DNA of 29,877 nucleotides from assembly GCA_944325475.1 (NCBI GenBank), contig CALVAF010000162.1:1-29877 (forward strand), given 5' to 3'. The stretch is from an uncultured Helicobacter sp. (lineage in GTDB: Bacteria; Campylobacterota; Campylobacteria; Campylobacterales; Helicobacteraceae). The notes beneath the pieces are model-generated. The model had not been told where the DNA came from, made no database searches, and saw only the letters and a list, made by a program, of their open reading frames with translations. A program made the translations under genes and the position numbers. How positions within the stretch are numbered: the stretch's first letter is position 1; the number at the start of each line of letters is the position of its first letter. This document shows positions 16,221 to 24,902 of the stretch, one piece after another.

Positions 16221-17372
16221 ATGGAAAGAGAAGAGCTCTTGCTTCACAAAGCACAAAAAAGGTTAAAAGAAATTAGCAAATTCCCCACCTTAAAAAAAGG
16301 TAGCAACATTAAAAAAATGCTACAAGAAAAGGGGGTTTCAAGAAGAGATTTTATGAAATGGGCAGGAGCCATGACCACTATGCTTTCACTTCCTGCAAGT
16401 TTTGCACCCCTCACGGCAAAAGCAGCTGAAGTCGCTGATAGATTACCTGTGATTTGGTTGCATATGGCAGAATGCACCGGCTGCAGTGAAAGTTTGCTTA
16501 GAAGCGATGGACCCGGCATTGCAAGTTTGATTTTTGATTATATTTCTTTAGAATACCACGAAACCCTTATGGCAGCTTCTGGATTCCAAGCAGAACACAA
16601 TTTAGAAGAAGCAATTGAAAAATACAAAGGACGCTATGTTTTAATGGTAGAAGGTGGTGTCCCAACAGCGCTAGAAGGACAGTATCTCACTATCGGCGCA
16701 CATGGCAAAACTGGCTTAGAAAGTGCAAGGGAAGCAAGTGAGCATGCAGCAGCTATTTTTGCCATTGGAACCTGTTCTAGCTTTGGTGGGATTCAAGCAG
16801 CTAATCCTAACCCAACTGCCGCTAAACCCCTAAGTGATGTAACCAACAAACCTGTTATCAATGTCCCGGGCTGTCCTCCAAGCGAGAAAAACATCGTAGG
16901 CAATGTGCTTCATTTCATTCTTTTTGGGACCTTACCAAGTCTTGATGCTTTCAATCGCCCCAAATGGGCTTATGGACTTAGAATCCATGATTTGTGTGAG
17001 AGGAGAGGGCATTTTGATGCAGGGGAATTTGTCCAAAGCTTTGGCGATGAAGGGGCTAAAAGTGGGTATTGTCTCTACAAAGTCGGCTGCAAAGGACCTT
17101 ATACCTTCAATAACTGCTCCAAACTCCGATTTAACTCCCACACAAGTTGGCCTATTCAAGCAGGGCATGGTTGCATCGGCTGCAGCGAACCAAACTTTTG
17201 GGACACTATGGGACCTTTTGAAGAACCACTTGGCAACAAAGTCTATGATGTCCCATTTTTTAGCGGCAAAGACCGAACAGCTGATAATATCGGTATTACA
17301 TTGCTAGGGGCAGCAGCAATTGGTATAGCAGCACATGCGATTTTATCTAACATACAAAAAAAGAAAGATTAA
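16221..17372 (+). CDS. hydA: NiFe hydrogenase small subunit HydA
   Basis: Electron-transfer subunit of the membrane-bound uptake hydrogenase, exported folded with HydB by Tat. It has 383 residues. The Tat motif SRRDFMKW is at 40-47, followed by a hydrophobic stretch and a cut site near AKAAE. Fe-S ligands: proximal Cys85, Cys88, Cys185, Cys218; distal His256, Cys259, Cys284, Cys290; medial Cys299, Cys318, Cys321. The proximal site has the ordinary four cysteines (CTGC and SSFGG), without the two extra cysteines of oxygen-tolerant enzymes, so an oxygen-sensitive type is inferred. A C-terminal membrane anchor lies at about 355-377. RBS is AAAGGA. hydB follows after 18 bases. Confidence 0.97.
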   Translation: MEREELLLHKAQKRLKEISKFPTLKKGSNIKKMLQEKGVSRRDFMKWAGAMTTMLSLPASFAPLTAKAAEVADRLPVIWLHMAECTGCSESLLRSDGPGIASLIFDYISLEYHETLMAASGFQAEHNLEEAIEKYKGRYVLMVEGGVPTALEGQYLTIGAHGKTGLESAREASEHAAAIFAIGTCSSFGGIQAANPNPTAAKPLSDVTNKPVINVPGCPPSEKNIVGNVLHFILFGTLPSLDAFNRPKWAYGLRIHDLCERRGHFDAGEFVQSFGDEGAKSGYCLYKVGCKGPYTFNNCSKLRFNSHTSWPIQAGHGCIGCSEPNFWDTMGPFEEPLGNKVYDVPFFSGKDRTADNIGITLLGAAAIGIAAHAILSNIQKKKD

Positions 17373-17390
17373 TCCACAAGGGAGGGTAAA

Positions 17391-19127
17391 ATGACAAAAA
17401 GAATTATCGTTGATCCTATTACAAGAATCGAGGGACATTTAAGAATTGAAGTGATTGTTGATGAAAATAATGTCATCACAGATGCTTATTCTAGCTCAAC
17501 TTTGTGGAGGGGAATTGAAGTGATTGTCAAAAATCGAGACCCACGTGATGTTGGTTTTATGGTGCAAAGAATTTGCGGAGTTTGCACTTATTCCCATTAT
17601 AAAGCAGGAGTTTCTGCTGTTGAAAATGCGCTAGGCATTCAAGTCCCTTTTAATGCCGAAATGGTGCGAAGCTTGATGAATGTCTCGCTTGTGTTACACG
17701 ACCACTTAGTTCATTTTTATCACTTACATGGGCTCGATTGGTGCGACATCACAAGTGCGCTCAAAGCCGACCCCCAAAAAGCTTCTGAGCTCGCCTTTAA
17801 ATATGTCAAAAACCCGATTGCAACAGGTGCTGATGAGCTCAAAGACGTGCAAGAAAAAGTTGCTAAATTTGCTAGCGCTAAACAAGGCTTAGGACCTTTT
17901 GCAAACGCATATTGGGGACACAAAACCTACCGATTCTCGCCCGAACAAAACCTTATCGTGCTTTCTCACTATCTAAAAGCCCTTGAAGTGCAGAGAGTGG
18001 CTGCGCAAATCATGGCAATTTTTGGTGCCAAGCAGCCTCATCCACAAAGTTTAACCGTTGGTGGTGTTACTTGCGTAGTAGATATTTTAGACCCTTCAAG
18101 GCTTGGGGATTGGCTAACCAAATATCAAGAAGTTGCAGATTTTGTCAATCGTGCATATTATGCCGATGTTGTCATGGCAGCAGAAGTGTATAAAAACGAA
18201 CCAAGCGTCCTTAAAGGTTGTGGGGTAAAAAACTTTATCAGTCATGCAGAGATTCCTATTAATCGTAGTGAAACCCTTTATAGTAGCGGAATTGTGCGTA
18301 ATGGCGATATTTCAAAATTATTTGAAATTAATGAAGATTTAATTACCGAAGAAGCCACACATTCATGGTATCAAAATGACAAAGCACTCCACCCCTATGA
18401 TGGAGACACAACACCAAATTACACCGGCTTTGTCGATGCCGATACTATCGGACCTGATGGTACTCCCATTAAAACAAAAGCTTTGAATCTGCAAGGAAAA
18501 TACAGCTGGATAAAATCCCCTCGCTACAATGGCGAACCTATGGAAGTGGGACCACTAGCTGCCATTGTCGTAGGATTAGCAGCTAAAAATCCACGAATCA
18601 CAAAAATCGCAACCCAATTTTTAAAAGATACAGGGTTGCCTATTGAAGCTCTTTTTACAACTTTAGGTAGAACTGCAGCGAGACTTTTGGAATGCAAACT
18701 TTCTGCAGACTATGGAATTGAAGCCTTCAATTCTCTAGTAGAAAATCTCAAATCTGGAGACCAAACCACTTGTGCGCCTTATAAAATCGACAATACCAAA
18801 GAATACAAAGGACGCTACATCGGCAATGTCCCACGCGGCATGTTAAGCCATTGGGTTAGAATCAAAGATGGCGTGGTTTCAAACTACCAAGCTGTAGTAC
18901 CTAGCACATGGAATGCTGGACCCAAAGATTCTAAAAATCAAATGGGACCTTATGAGGCTTCTTTGGTAGGGACAAAGATTGAAGACCTCACACAGCCACT
19001 AGAAATTATCCGCACGATTCATTCCTTTGACCCCTGCATTGCGTGTTCGGTGCATTTAATGGATACCAAAGGCAATGAAATGGGGCAATACAAAATCGAC
19101 CCCATAGCAATGAATTGCAATATCTAA
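17391..19127 (+). CDS. hydB: NiFe hydrogenase large subunit HydB
   Basis: Catalytic subunit that holds the Ni-Fe(CN)2CO centre and splits H2 on the periplasmic side. It has 578 residues. The nickel ligands are the RICGVC motif (Cys62, Cys65) and DPCIACSVH (Cys549, Cys552) near the C-terminus. The family rule puts the maturation cut after His555, releasing a 23-residue tail (LMDTKGNEMG...). This is longer than the ~15 residues in E. coli Hyd-1. Part of the operon between hydA and hydC, with RBS GGGAGG. HydD in the same operon is the expected protease. Confidence 0.98.
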   Translation: MTKRIIVDPITRIEGHLRIEVIVDENNVITDAYSSSTLWRGIEVIVKNRDPRDVGFMVQRICGVCTYSHYKAGVSAVENALGIQVPFNAEMVRSLMNVSLVLHDHLVHFYHLHGLDWCDITSALKADPQKASELAFKYVKNPIATGADELKDVQEKVAKFASAKQGLGPFANAYWGHKTYRFSPEQNLIVLSHYLKALEVQRVAAQIMAIFGAKQPHPQSLTVGGVTCVVDILDPSRLGDWLTKYQEVADFVNRAYYADVVMAAEVYKNEPSVLKGCGVKNFISHAEIPINRSETLYSSGIVRNGDISKLFEINEDLITEEATHSWYQNDKALHPYDGDTTPNYTGFVDADTIGPDGTPIKTKALNLQGKYSWIKSPRYNGEPMEVGPLAAIVVGLAAKNPRITKIATQFLKDTGLPIEALFTTLGRTAARLLECKLSADYGIEAFNSLVENLKSGDQTTCAPYKIDNTKEYKGRYIGNVPRGMLSHWVRIKDGVVSNYQAVVPSTWNAGPKDSKNQMGPYEASLVGTKIEDLTQPLEIIRTIHSFDPCIACSVHLMDTKGNEMGQYKIDPIAMNCNI

Positions 19128-19137
19128 GGGAGACATT

Positions 19138-19803
19138 ATGGAAACAAAATACAAAGCCGTCTTTGAGTTTTCAAAACTCACAAGGATATTCCATTGGATT
19201 CGGGCTTTTGCAATTTTTGCACTCATTGCCACTGGGTTTTATCTAGCTTATCCTTTTTTGAGCGCTAATCCAAATTATCAAGTTAATTCTCTCACGAGAA
19301 TCTGGCATGTCTCTATCGGATTTTTACTCATTGCAGTTTCTCTTTTTAGAATCTATCTTTTTATTTTTGCTAAAGAATCTCAAATGGAGCGTAGGTCATT
19401 TTTAGATTTGATTAATCCCATTGTGTGGTTTCAAATCCTAAAAACCTACCTACTACTTGGCGGACACCCGCACAATAAAGGCTCTTACAATCCCTTACAG
19501 CTCATTACCTACATCGGCGTGATGCTACTTATTATCCTCATCTCACTAACTGGACTTATTTTATACTCCCATGTGTATCATGAGGGACTTGGCGGACTTC
19601 TTATGCCTATTATGAAACCCTTAGAAGTGCTTTGTGGCGGAATTGCAAATGTCCGATTATTCCACCATATTCTAACTTGGGCATTCATCATCTTTATCCC
19701 TATCCATATCTATATGGCAAGCTGGAATGCCGTGAAATTCCCCGGCTCTGGAATTGACACGATTATAAGTGGGTTAAAATTTGAAAAAGATGAGCAACAC
19801 TAA
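19138..19803 (+). CDS. hydC: Hydrogenase cytochrome b subunit HydC
   Basis: Membrane di-haem cytochrome b that anchors HydAB and passes electrons to menaquinone. It has 221 residues and four hydrophobic helices. Candidate haem histidines are His19 (RIFHWIRAF), His67 (RIWHVSIGF) and those in FHHILTWAF and PIHIYMASWN near the end. RBS is GGGAG; ten bases follow hydB. The stop overlaps the hydD ATG (TAATGA). Confidence 0.95.
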   Translation: METKYKAVFEFSKLTRIFHWIRAFAIFALIATGFYLAYPFLSANPNYQVNSLTRIWHVSIGFLLIAVSLFRIYLFIFAKESQMERRSFLDLINPIVWFQILKTYLLLGGHPHNKGSYNPLQLITYIGVMLLIILISLTGLILYSHVYHEGLGGLLMPIMKPLEVLCGGIANVRLFHHILTWAFIIFIPIHIYMASWNAVKFPGSGIDTIISGLKFEKDEQH

Positions 19804-20339
19804 TGAAAATTCTGATTTTAGGAATCGGTAACATACTCTTTGGCGATGAGGGGATTGGAGTGCATCTCTCTAATCTCCTTAAAATCAATTATGCTTTCAG
19901 CGGTGAGCATTCCCTAGAAATCCTCGATGGCGGAACAATGGCACAACACCTAATCCCCATTATCACACAATATGATAGAGTTTTAATCCTAGATTGCATT
20001 GATGCTAATGATGCACAAATTGGTGATATTTACTTTTTTGATTTTAGCGCGATTCCAAACAACATCACCTGGGCAGGTAGCGCACATGAAGTGGAAATGC
20101 TACAAACTTTAAAGATGGTTGAAATGTTAGGCGACTTACCACCCACTAAGATTTTAGGCGTTAAGCCCGTGATTATCGGAAGTGACCCAACATTTGAATT
20201 ATCCCCACAAATCTTAGAATCAGCTAAAACTATGGAAGCTCAAATCCTCAAATACTTAAAAGAGTTAGGCATAACCGCCCACCAAAAAAACCAAAAAGAT
20301 TTACAAGAAATCGCAAATCTTTCTTACAAAGGCTTTTAA
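19803..20339 (+). CDS. hydD: Hydrogenase maturation protease HydD
   Basis: Nickel-dependent endopeptidase that removes the HydB tail after metal insertion. It has 178 residues. Expected metal ligands fit: Glu16 in GDEGIGVHL, an Asp at about 64 (LILDCIDA) and His95 in GSAHEVEML. The N-terminal ILGIGNILFGDEG is the family signature. Its start overlaps the hydC stop; hydE begins one base after its stop. Confidence 0.95.
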   Translation: MKILILGIGNILFGDEGIGVHLSNLLKINYAFSGEHSLEILDGGTMAQHLIPIITQYDRVLILDCIDANDAQIGDIYFFDFSAIPNNITWAGSAHEVEMLQTLKMVEMLGDLPPTKILGVKPVIIGSDPTFELSPQILESAKTMEAQILKYLKELGITAHQKNQKDLQEIANLSYKGF

Positions 20340-20340
20340 C

Positions 20341-22020
20341 TTGCTACTTGCGCTAGACTTTTCACTCATTCAGACCCTACAAAATCCGCAAAAAATCCAA
20401 AATTTTTTTTTCAAAACCCTCTCTAAAACCGCCGATTCTTTTGAATTAAAATCACAATTTATCCAAACAAACACAGGCTTTAGCCTAGAAACACAAGGCG
20501 AAGAGCAAAACTTCCTAAACTTCACAAACGCTCTAGCTAAGAACCTCCCACTCTCGCTACAATGGGCTTTTAAAGAACTCCGCATTTTAGAATCTTTCTC
20601 CCCCACACAGCCTATCCCAAACTTTCAAGAATCCTCAAATTTTTTAACCCCAACCGAGCTAGAGCGAGTGAGCGATCAAGATTCCGAGACTTTTTGCGAT
20701 TTATGGAGTGATTTTATCGATTTTAGCCCCCAAAAGATTACATTTTTAAAAGACAATCAAAAAATCCCCATCAATGACTCCAAAACCCTGCAAGAATCAC
20801 TACAATTCCTAAGCACTCTATTAAAAAACCAGCAAAGCATTTTTCTAAAAACCCCCCTAGGAAAAAAAGAAATAATCCTCTTTGATGAAAACAGCAGCCA
20901 AAGCAACCTACCCAAAATCCAAGCTGCCTATCTCTTCATGCCCTTTTGCTTAAACAACGCCCAATCCCTTTTTAGAATCACAAGCGAAGAATGCCAAGCC
21001 CTAGCTACGCTAGAAAAGCCCCTCATCACCCTCAAGCCAAAATCCATTCTAAAAAGTCTTTTTCCCGCCCATGAAGTGCCTTGCATTCTGCCTTTTGACC
21101 CAATTTTATTGCTACTTACCAAATTCCTCCAACCTCACAGCGGAATCTACCTCCTAGAACCCACCAAAAAACTAGAAAATGGCATTTGTCAATACATAGA
21201 AAGAGACCGCTCTCCTTTGCAAATTAGTGTTGGCAAAAACTCACTTGTGCTAAAACATGCTTTTGGAGAATCCACAAACGCCACCTACCCTGAAATTCCA
21301 ACATTTCAAGAAGTCATAAACTCCCAAAACCTCACCCAAACAAACGCCCTCTATCTAGGCAAAAACCCAACCCACTTTATGCTTTATTTCAATAAAAGCT
21401 TCAAAACTCCTATAGAATTTGTCTTCCAAAGCAATCTAACAGCAATCTTGCAAATCCTAAAAACCCAAAACACCACAACAAAATCCCTACTAAAAAACTT
21501 CACAAACGCTAATGCTGCCCTCATTTCACAGCTAGAATCCTTGCCCACTGATTCCAAACCCTCAACCAACCTCCTAGATTTGCTAGGAATGTGCGGAATC
21601 TTACTTGACTTGCATGTGCCAATCCCACTTAATTCAGACTTCCAGTCACAGCTCAAAGATTCTGCTAATGCCATCTTGCAAAAAGCAGGAGAATTTGTTG
21701 GTGCCAAAGGACCACGTATTGACTTTAGATTAGAAAAAGATGATAAAGGCAAAATCTACCTTGACACCCTACGCACCTTGCGCTCTGTCATGAGCTTCAA
21801 GCTCGCCGGTGTCGAGAGTGAATTACTCTGCTTTGGGATTTTAGATTCAATGGCGGAATTCTTTGCCAACTTCGCGCGTGATATGGAGGAAAACTACAAC
21901 ACTAAGGGCATTATCATCTGCGGGGAAATGTTTTTAAATAAGCAATTCCTTGACCAATTCCTGCATTATTTACCAAAAGATTCAGAAGTTTTTACCTGTG
22001 ACCCAATGGAATTTCTTTGA
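20341..22020 (+). CDS. hydE: HydE, hydrogenase accessory protein with degenerate HypF-like layout
   Basis: The last gene of the hyd operon; the equivalent H. pylori gene is required for hydrogenase activity but its reaction is unknown. Here it has 559 residues from a TTG start one base after hydD, with AAAGG about ten bases upstream. By eye, residues about 150-262 resemble the YrdC-like part of HypF: FLKTPLGKKEI, then SEECQALATLEKPLITLKPK, then PCILPFDPILLLLTKFL, parallel to HypF blocks ending in PIVLL and MLPYTPLHHLLL. The C-terminus (GIIICGEMFLNKQFLDQFL) resembles the SGGVFQN block of the HypF Kae1-like domain but stops before its DGGI segment. HypF CxxC zinc pairs and HHHAH metal ligands are absent. 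A T9 run lies at 20403-20411. HypF-like ancestry is my inference. Confidence 0.85.
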   Translation: MLLALDFSLIQTLQNPQKIQNFFFKTLSKTADSFELKSQFIQTNTGFSLETQGEEQNFLNFTNALAKNLPLSLQWAFKELRILESFSPTQPIPNFQESSNFLTPTELERVSDQDSETFCDLWSDFIDFSPQKITFLKDNQKIPINDSKTLQESLQFLSTLLKNQQSIFLKTPLGKKEIILFDENSSQSNLPKIQAAYLFMPFCLNNAQSLFRITSEECQALATLEKPLITLKPKSILKSLFPAHEVPCILPFDPILLLLTKFLQPHSGIYLLEPTKKLENGICQYIERDRSPLQISVGKNSLVLKHAFGESTNATYPEIPTFQEVINSQNLTQTNALYLGKNPTHFMLYFNKSFKTPIEFVFQSNLTAILQILKTQNTTTKSLLKNFTNANAALISQLESLPTDSKPSTNLLDLLGMCGILLDLHVPIPLNSDFQSQLKDSANAILQKAGEFVGAKGPRIDFRLEKDDKGKIYLDTLRTLRSVMSFKLAGVESELLCFGILDSMAEFFANFARDMEENYNTKGIIICGEMFLNKQFLDQFLHYLPKDSEVFTCDPMEFL

Positions 22021-22163
22021 TTCTCATCATTATGAAACTTCCTTAGAAGTCGTGGCAATCCATAACTAAAATCACAAAATACCCCCACTTTGAGTCACTA
22101 CAAACATTGCAATAACTCAGAATCACTCAAACAAAGTTAATACATAGTTAATCTTAAAAATAC

Positions 22164-22169
22164 TACAAT
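22164..22169 (+). promoter_or_regulatory. -10 box of the yebC promoter
   Basis: TACAAT, 48 bases before the yebC ATG. The gap 22021-22216 otherwise holds no gene; a 7-base inverted repeat TTTGAGT/ACTCAAA (22089-22095, 22125-22131) is the only structure seen. Confidence 0.45.
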
Positions 22170-22216
22170 TACAGCTTTAAACGCAAACACAATCATTACA
22201 TTCAAGCGAGGTTAAT

Positions 22217-22930
22217 ATGGGACGAGCATTTGAATATCGAAGAGCCAGCAAAGAAAAACGATGGGATAAAATGTCTAAGCTTTTCCCTAAACTAGGCAAA
22301 GCAATTAGCATCGCTGTCAAAGAAGGCGGGAGTGGCGACCCTGATATGAATTCTAAACTCCGCACCGCAATCATGGCTGCCAAAGCGCAAAATATGCCAA
22401 AGGACAATATTGAAGCGGCAATTAAAAGGGCTTTAGGAAAAGATGGGATTCAAATTACTGAAGTGAATTATGAGATTAAAGCCCCCCATGGTGCATTATT
22501 TTTTGTCGAATGTGCGACAGACAATACCACACGCACGGTAGCAAACCTCAAAAGCTATGCCAATAAGCTTGGTGGGCAAATGCTAACCAACAATTCCTTA
22601 GAATTTATGTTTTCACGCAAGGCACATTTTGAAGTAGATAAAAAAAGCTTAGGAGATTTAGAAGAGCTAGAGCTAAACCTCATTGATTCTGGACTTGAAT
22701 CGCTAGAAGCTGATGAAGATATTGTCCATATTTATGGGGATTACACAAGCTTTGGAAGCCTCGCAAATGCCCTAGAGGAAATCAAAGCCGATGTCAAAAA
22801 AGCTGCGCTAGAGCGGATTGCTAACAATCCCGTGGAATTTAGCGAGGAGCAGCTTATAGATATTGAGAAACTATTGGATAAAATCGAAGATGATGATGAT
22901 GTTCAAGCAGTTTTTACGAATATCGCTTAA
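22217..22930 (+). CDS. yebC: YebC/PmpR-family protein
   Basis: A 237-residue cytoplasmic protein of the YebC family. It has the standard opening (MGRAFEYRRASKEKRWDKMSK shortened), the KAQNMPKDNIEAAIKRA block and an acidic C-terminus. Members have been described as transcriptional regulators and, more recently, as factors that relieve ribosome stalling at proline stretches; which applies here cannot be told. It stands alone with its own promoter. RBS is GAGG. Confidence 0.95.
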   Translation: MGRAFEYRRASKEKRWDKMSKLFPKLGKAISIAVKEGGSGDPDMNSKLRTAIMAAKAQNMPKDNIEAAIKRALGKDGIQITEVNYEIKAPHGALFFVECATDNTTRTVANLKSYANKLGGQMLTNNSLEFMFSRKAHFEVDKKSLGDLEELELNLIDSGLESLEADEDIVHIYGDYTSFGSLANALEEIKADVKKAALERIANNPVEFSEEQLIDIEKLLDKIEDDDDVQAVFTNIA

Positions 22931-22948
22931 AAATCATAAAAATTACCA

Positions 22949-22975
22949 AAAAATCAATAATTTCATTTTTTTTAA
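22949..22975 (+). terminator. Possible terminator after yebC
   Basis: An A6T tract and an AT8 tract can pair around a short AT-rich loop, ending in a run of eight T, 20-45 bases after the yebC stop. The stem is A/T only, so this is weak. Confidence 0.3.
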
Positions 22976-23027
22976 GCTAAGTTATCTCACAATTCTCGAT
23001 ACAAAATTTATTTAGAAAGGATTTCAA

Positions 23028-23348
23028 ATGATGAATGGACTAACAAAAGATAATTTCACTAGCGAAACAAAAGAGGGCGTTTGCCTTGTGGCTGTAGGTG
23101 CTCCTTGGTGTCCTGATTGCAAAAAAATTGAACCCATTATGGGAATACTTATGCAAGAATACGCAGGAAAAGTGAAGTTTTGTATGGTAATGGCAGATGA
23201 ACAAGAAGAGTTAAAAGAACAACTCAATGTGCGTAGAATCCCAACTTTGATTTTCTTTAAAGACGGCGTAGAAGTGGGCGAAAGACTGGTTGAACCAAAT
23301 TCTAAGCCCATGATTGAAGACGCACTTAAAAAAGCTCTTAAAGCGTAA
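23028..23348 (+). CDS. Thioredoxin-like protein with a CPDC active site
   Basis: A 106-residue thioredoxin fold protein without signal peptide. The active site is WCPDC (Cys28, Cys31) instead of WCGPC, with the cis-proline in RRIPTLIFF. This matches the second thioredoxin of H. pylori (Trx2/TrxC, HP1458), which has the CPDC motif. Likely a cytosolic reductant. It begins with ATGATG; I use the first ATG, with AAAGGA just upstream. A single gene with its own promoter region; a hairpin follows its stop. Confidence 0.88.
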   Translation: MMNGLTKDNFTSETKEGVCLVAVGAPWCPDCKKIEPIMGILMQEYAGKVKFCMVMADEQEELKEQLNVRRIPTLIFFKDGVEVGERLVEPNSKPMIEDALKKALKA

Positions 23349-23372
23349 GCTTCCACCTTAAGGGTGGAGCTT
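23347..23372 (+). terminator. Hairpin after the thioredoxin gene
   Basis: AAGCT(T)CCACC pairs with GGTGGAGCTT around a TTAAG loop: ten pairs with one bulged T, beginning inside or at the stop codon. No T-run follows on the plus strand, so it may instead stabilise the mRNA end. Confidence 0.45.
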
Positions 23373-23417
23373 CCTCACAAAAACTCTCCCATAAACTTAA
23401 CATAAGCACTTTTTGGC

Positions 23418-23423
23418 TACAAT
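23418..23423 (+). promoter_or_regulatory. -10 box for the M23 peptidase/minC/lpxC cluster
   Basis: TACAAT in the extended context TTTTTGGC-TACAAT, 37 bases before the ATG at 23460, with AAGG at 23449. The best -10 element on the plus strand. Confidence 0.55.
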
Positions 23424-23459
23424 CCTTCCAATTTATCAACTCTTTTTAAGGCAATAGCA

Positions 23460-24893
23460 ATGCAAAATCCACATTCTAAAAGCGGTTTTATTAGAATTTT
23501 AGGTTTAATCCTTATCATTGTTTTTATCGGTGGAGGTATTTTTATGCTCTCTTCACAATCCTTTGAAAAAGAACCACCACAAATCAGTTTAAGAGAAAAT
23601 CCAGCATGGAATCTCAATGGATTTTTCCCAATCCAAATCCAAGATAATGCAGGAATTAGCCAATATAGTGTTGCCTTATTACAAAATCAAGAGAAAATTC
23701 CGCTCCAAACCACAATCCTAAATCCCCAAAACTGCCTTGATTGGAATGCAGAACTTAGCGAATCTCAAGAAATCCAAACCACCCCAAAAATCCTCTGTAT
23801 CGGTATCCAAAAGCCCAAAAATATCAAAAACTCCACAACCCAAATCACGCTAGAAATCTCAGCTACTGACACCAGTAATTGGAATCTTTTTAATGGCAAC
23901 ACCACAACCCAAACCCTAACACTCCCTATTGACACTAAAAAACCCCAGCTCACAATCCTCTCTCATTCTTACAAAATCACACAAGGTGGGAGCGCGCTTG
24001 TGATTTTCCATGCTACTGATGATAACCTTAAAGAAATCCGCCTCAACAATGGCACTTATGATTTCTATCCACAGCCTTTTTATAAAGAAGGTTTTTATAT
24101 TTCCCTCATTGCATGGAATAAAACCAATCCCAATTTTAATGCCAAAATTTATGTCAGCGATTCTGCAGGCAATGTCAGTATTGCACCCATTAATTTCTAT
24201 CTTCAAAAAAAGCAATACCGCAACTCCACAATTCCGCTAAGCGATTCTTTTATTGATGGTAAAATTTCCACACTTGTGCAAGAAATTGGCGAGAGAAGTC
24301 TAGAAGACTTCCCTAATAAGCTTGCGATTTTTAAATATATCAATGAAGAAGTTCGCCAACAAAATGGGAATCGCATCTTTGAAGTGGCATCGCAGTTTGA
24401 TAGAGAAACATTGATTCAAAACTTCCCTATTCGTGCTTTCTCGCCGCTTAAAAACGGTGCAGTAATGGCGAATTTTGGGGATCATAGAACTTTTAACTAT
24501 CAAGGTGAAAATGTCAGCGAATCAAACCATATGGGGCTTGATTTAGCCAGTATCAAACAAGCTCCCGTTTTACTTAGTAATCCCGGAATCGTAACTCTAA
24601 ACGAGTTTGTTGGAATCAATGGAAATACCATTATCATCTATCATGGGCTAGGTCTCTCCACCCTCTATGCACACCTCACCACACAAAAGGTTAATGTGGG
24701 TGATTCTCTTAATGCCGGTGAAGTGATTGCAACCACTGGAAACACAGGTTTAGCCTTAGGAGATCATTTGCATTTTGGTATTTTGGTGCAGGGGCATGAG
24801 GTTTGGACGGCAGAATGGCTTGATTCTGCATGGATTAAAACCAATATCACTGACATCATCAATGAAGCTCAATCCATCATCAATAAGTTATGA
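23460..24893 (+). CDS. M23-family peptidoglycan endopeptidase, membrane anchored
   Basis: A 477-residue protein with one membrane helix at about residues 12-31 and the rest periplasmic. A beta-rich region (about 40-260) resembling Ig-like repeats precedes the LytM/M23 domain. Zinc ligands are His357 and Asp361 in SNHMGLDLAS and His438 in GDHLHFG, with His436 and the LYAHL histidine as catalytic partners. All active-site residues are present, so it should cut peptide crosslinks in the wall. Helicobacter has several such shape-determining peptidases (Csd proteins); I cannot say which one this is. It heads the cluster that continues with minC and lpxC. Confidence 0.9.
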   Translation: MQNPHSKSGFIRILGLILIIVFIGGGIFMLSSQSFEKEPPQISLRENPAWNLNGFFPIQIQDNAGISQYSVALLQNQEKIPLQTTILNPQNCLDWNAELSESQEIQTTPKILCIGIQKPKNIKNSTTQITLEISATDTSNWNLFNGNTTTQTLTLPIDTKKPQLTILSHSYKITQGGSALVIFHATDDNLKEIRLNNGTYDFYPQPFYKEGFYISLIAWNKTNPNFNAKIYVSDSAGNVSIAPINFYLQKKQYRNSTIPLSDSFIDGKISTLVQEIGERSLEDFPNKLAIFKYINEEVRQQNGNRIFEVASQFDRETLIQNFPIRAFSPLKNGAVMANFGDHRTFNYQGENVSESNHMGLDLASIKQAPVLLSNPGIVTLNEFVGINGNTIIIYHGLGLSTLYAHLTTQKVNVGDSLNAGEVIATTGNTGLALGDHLHFGILVQGHEVWTAEWLDSAWIKTNITDIINEAQSIINKL

Positions 24894-24902
24894 GACACAC
24901 AA

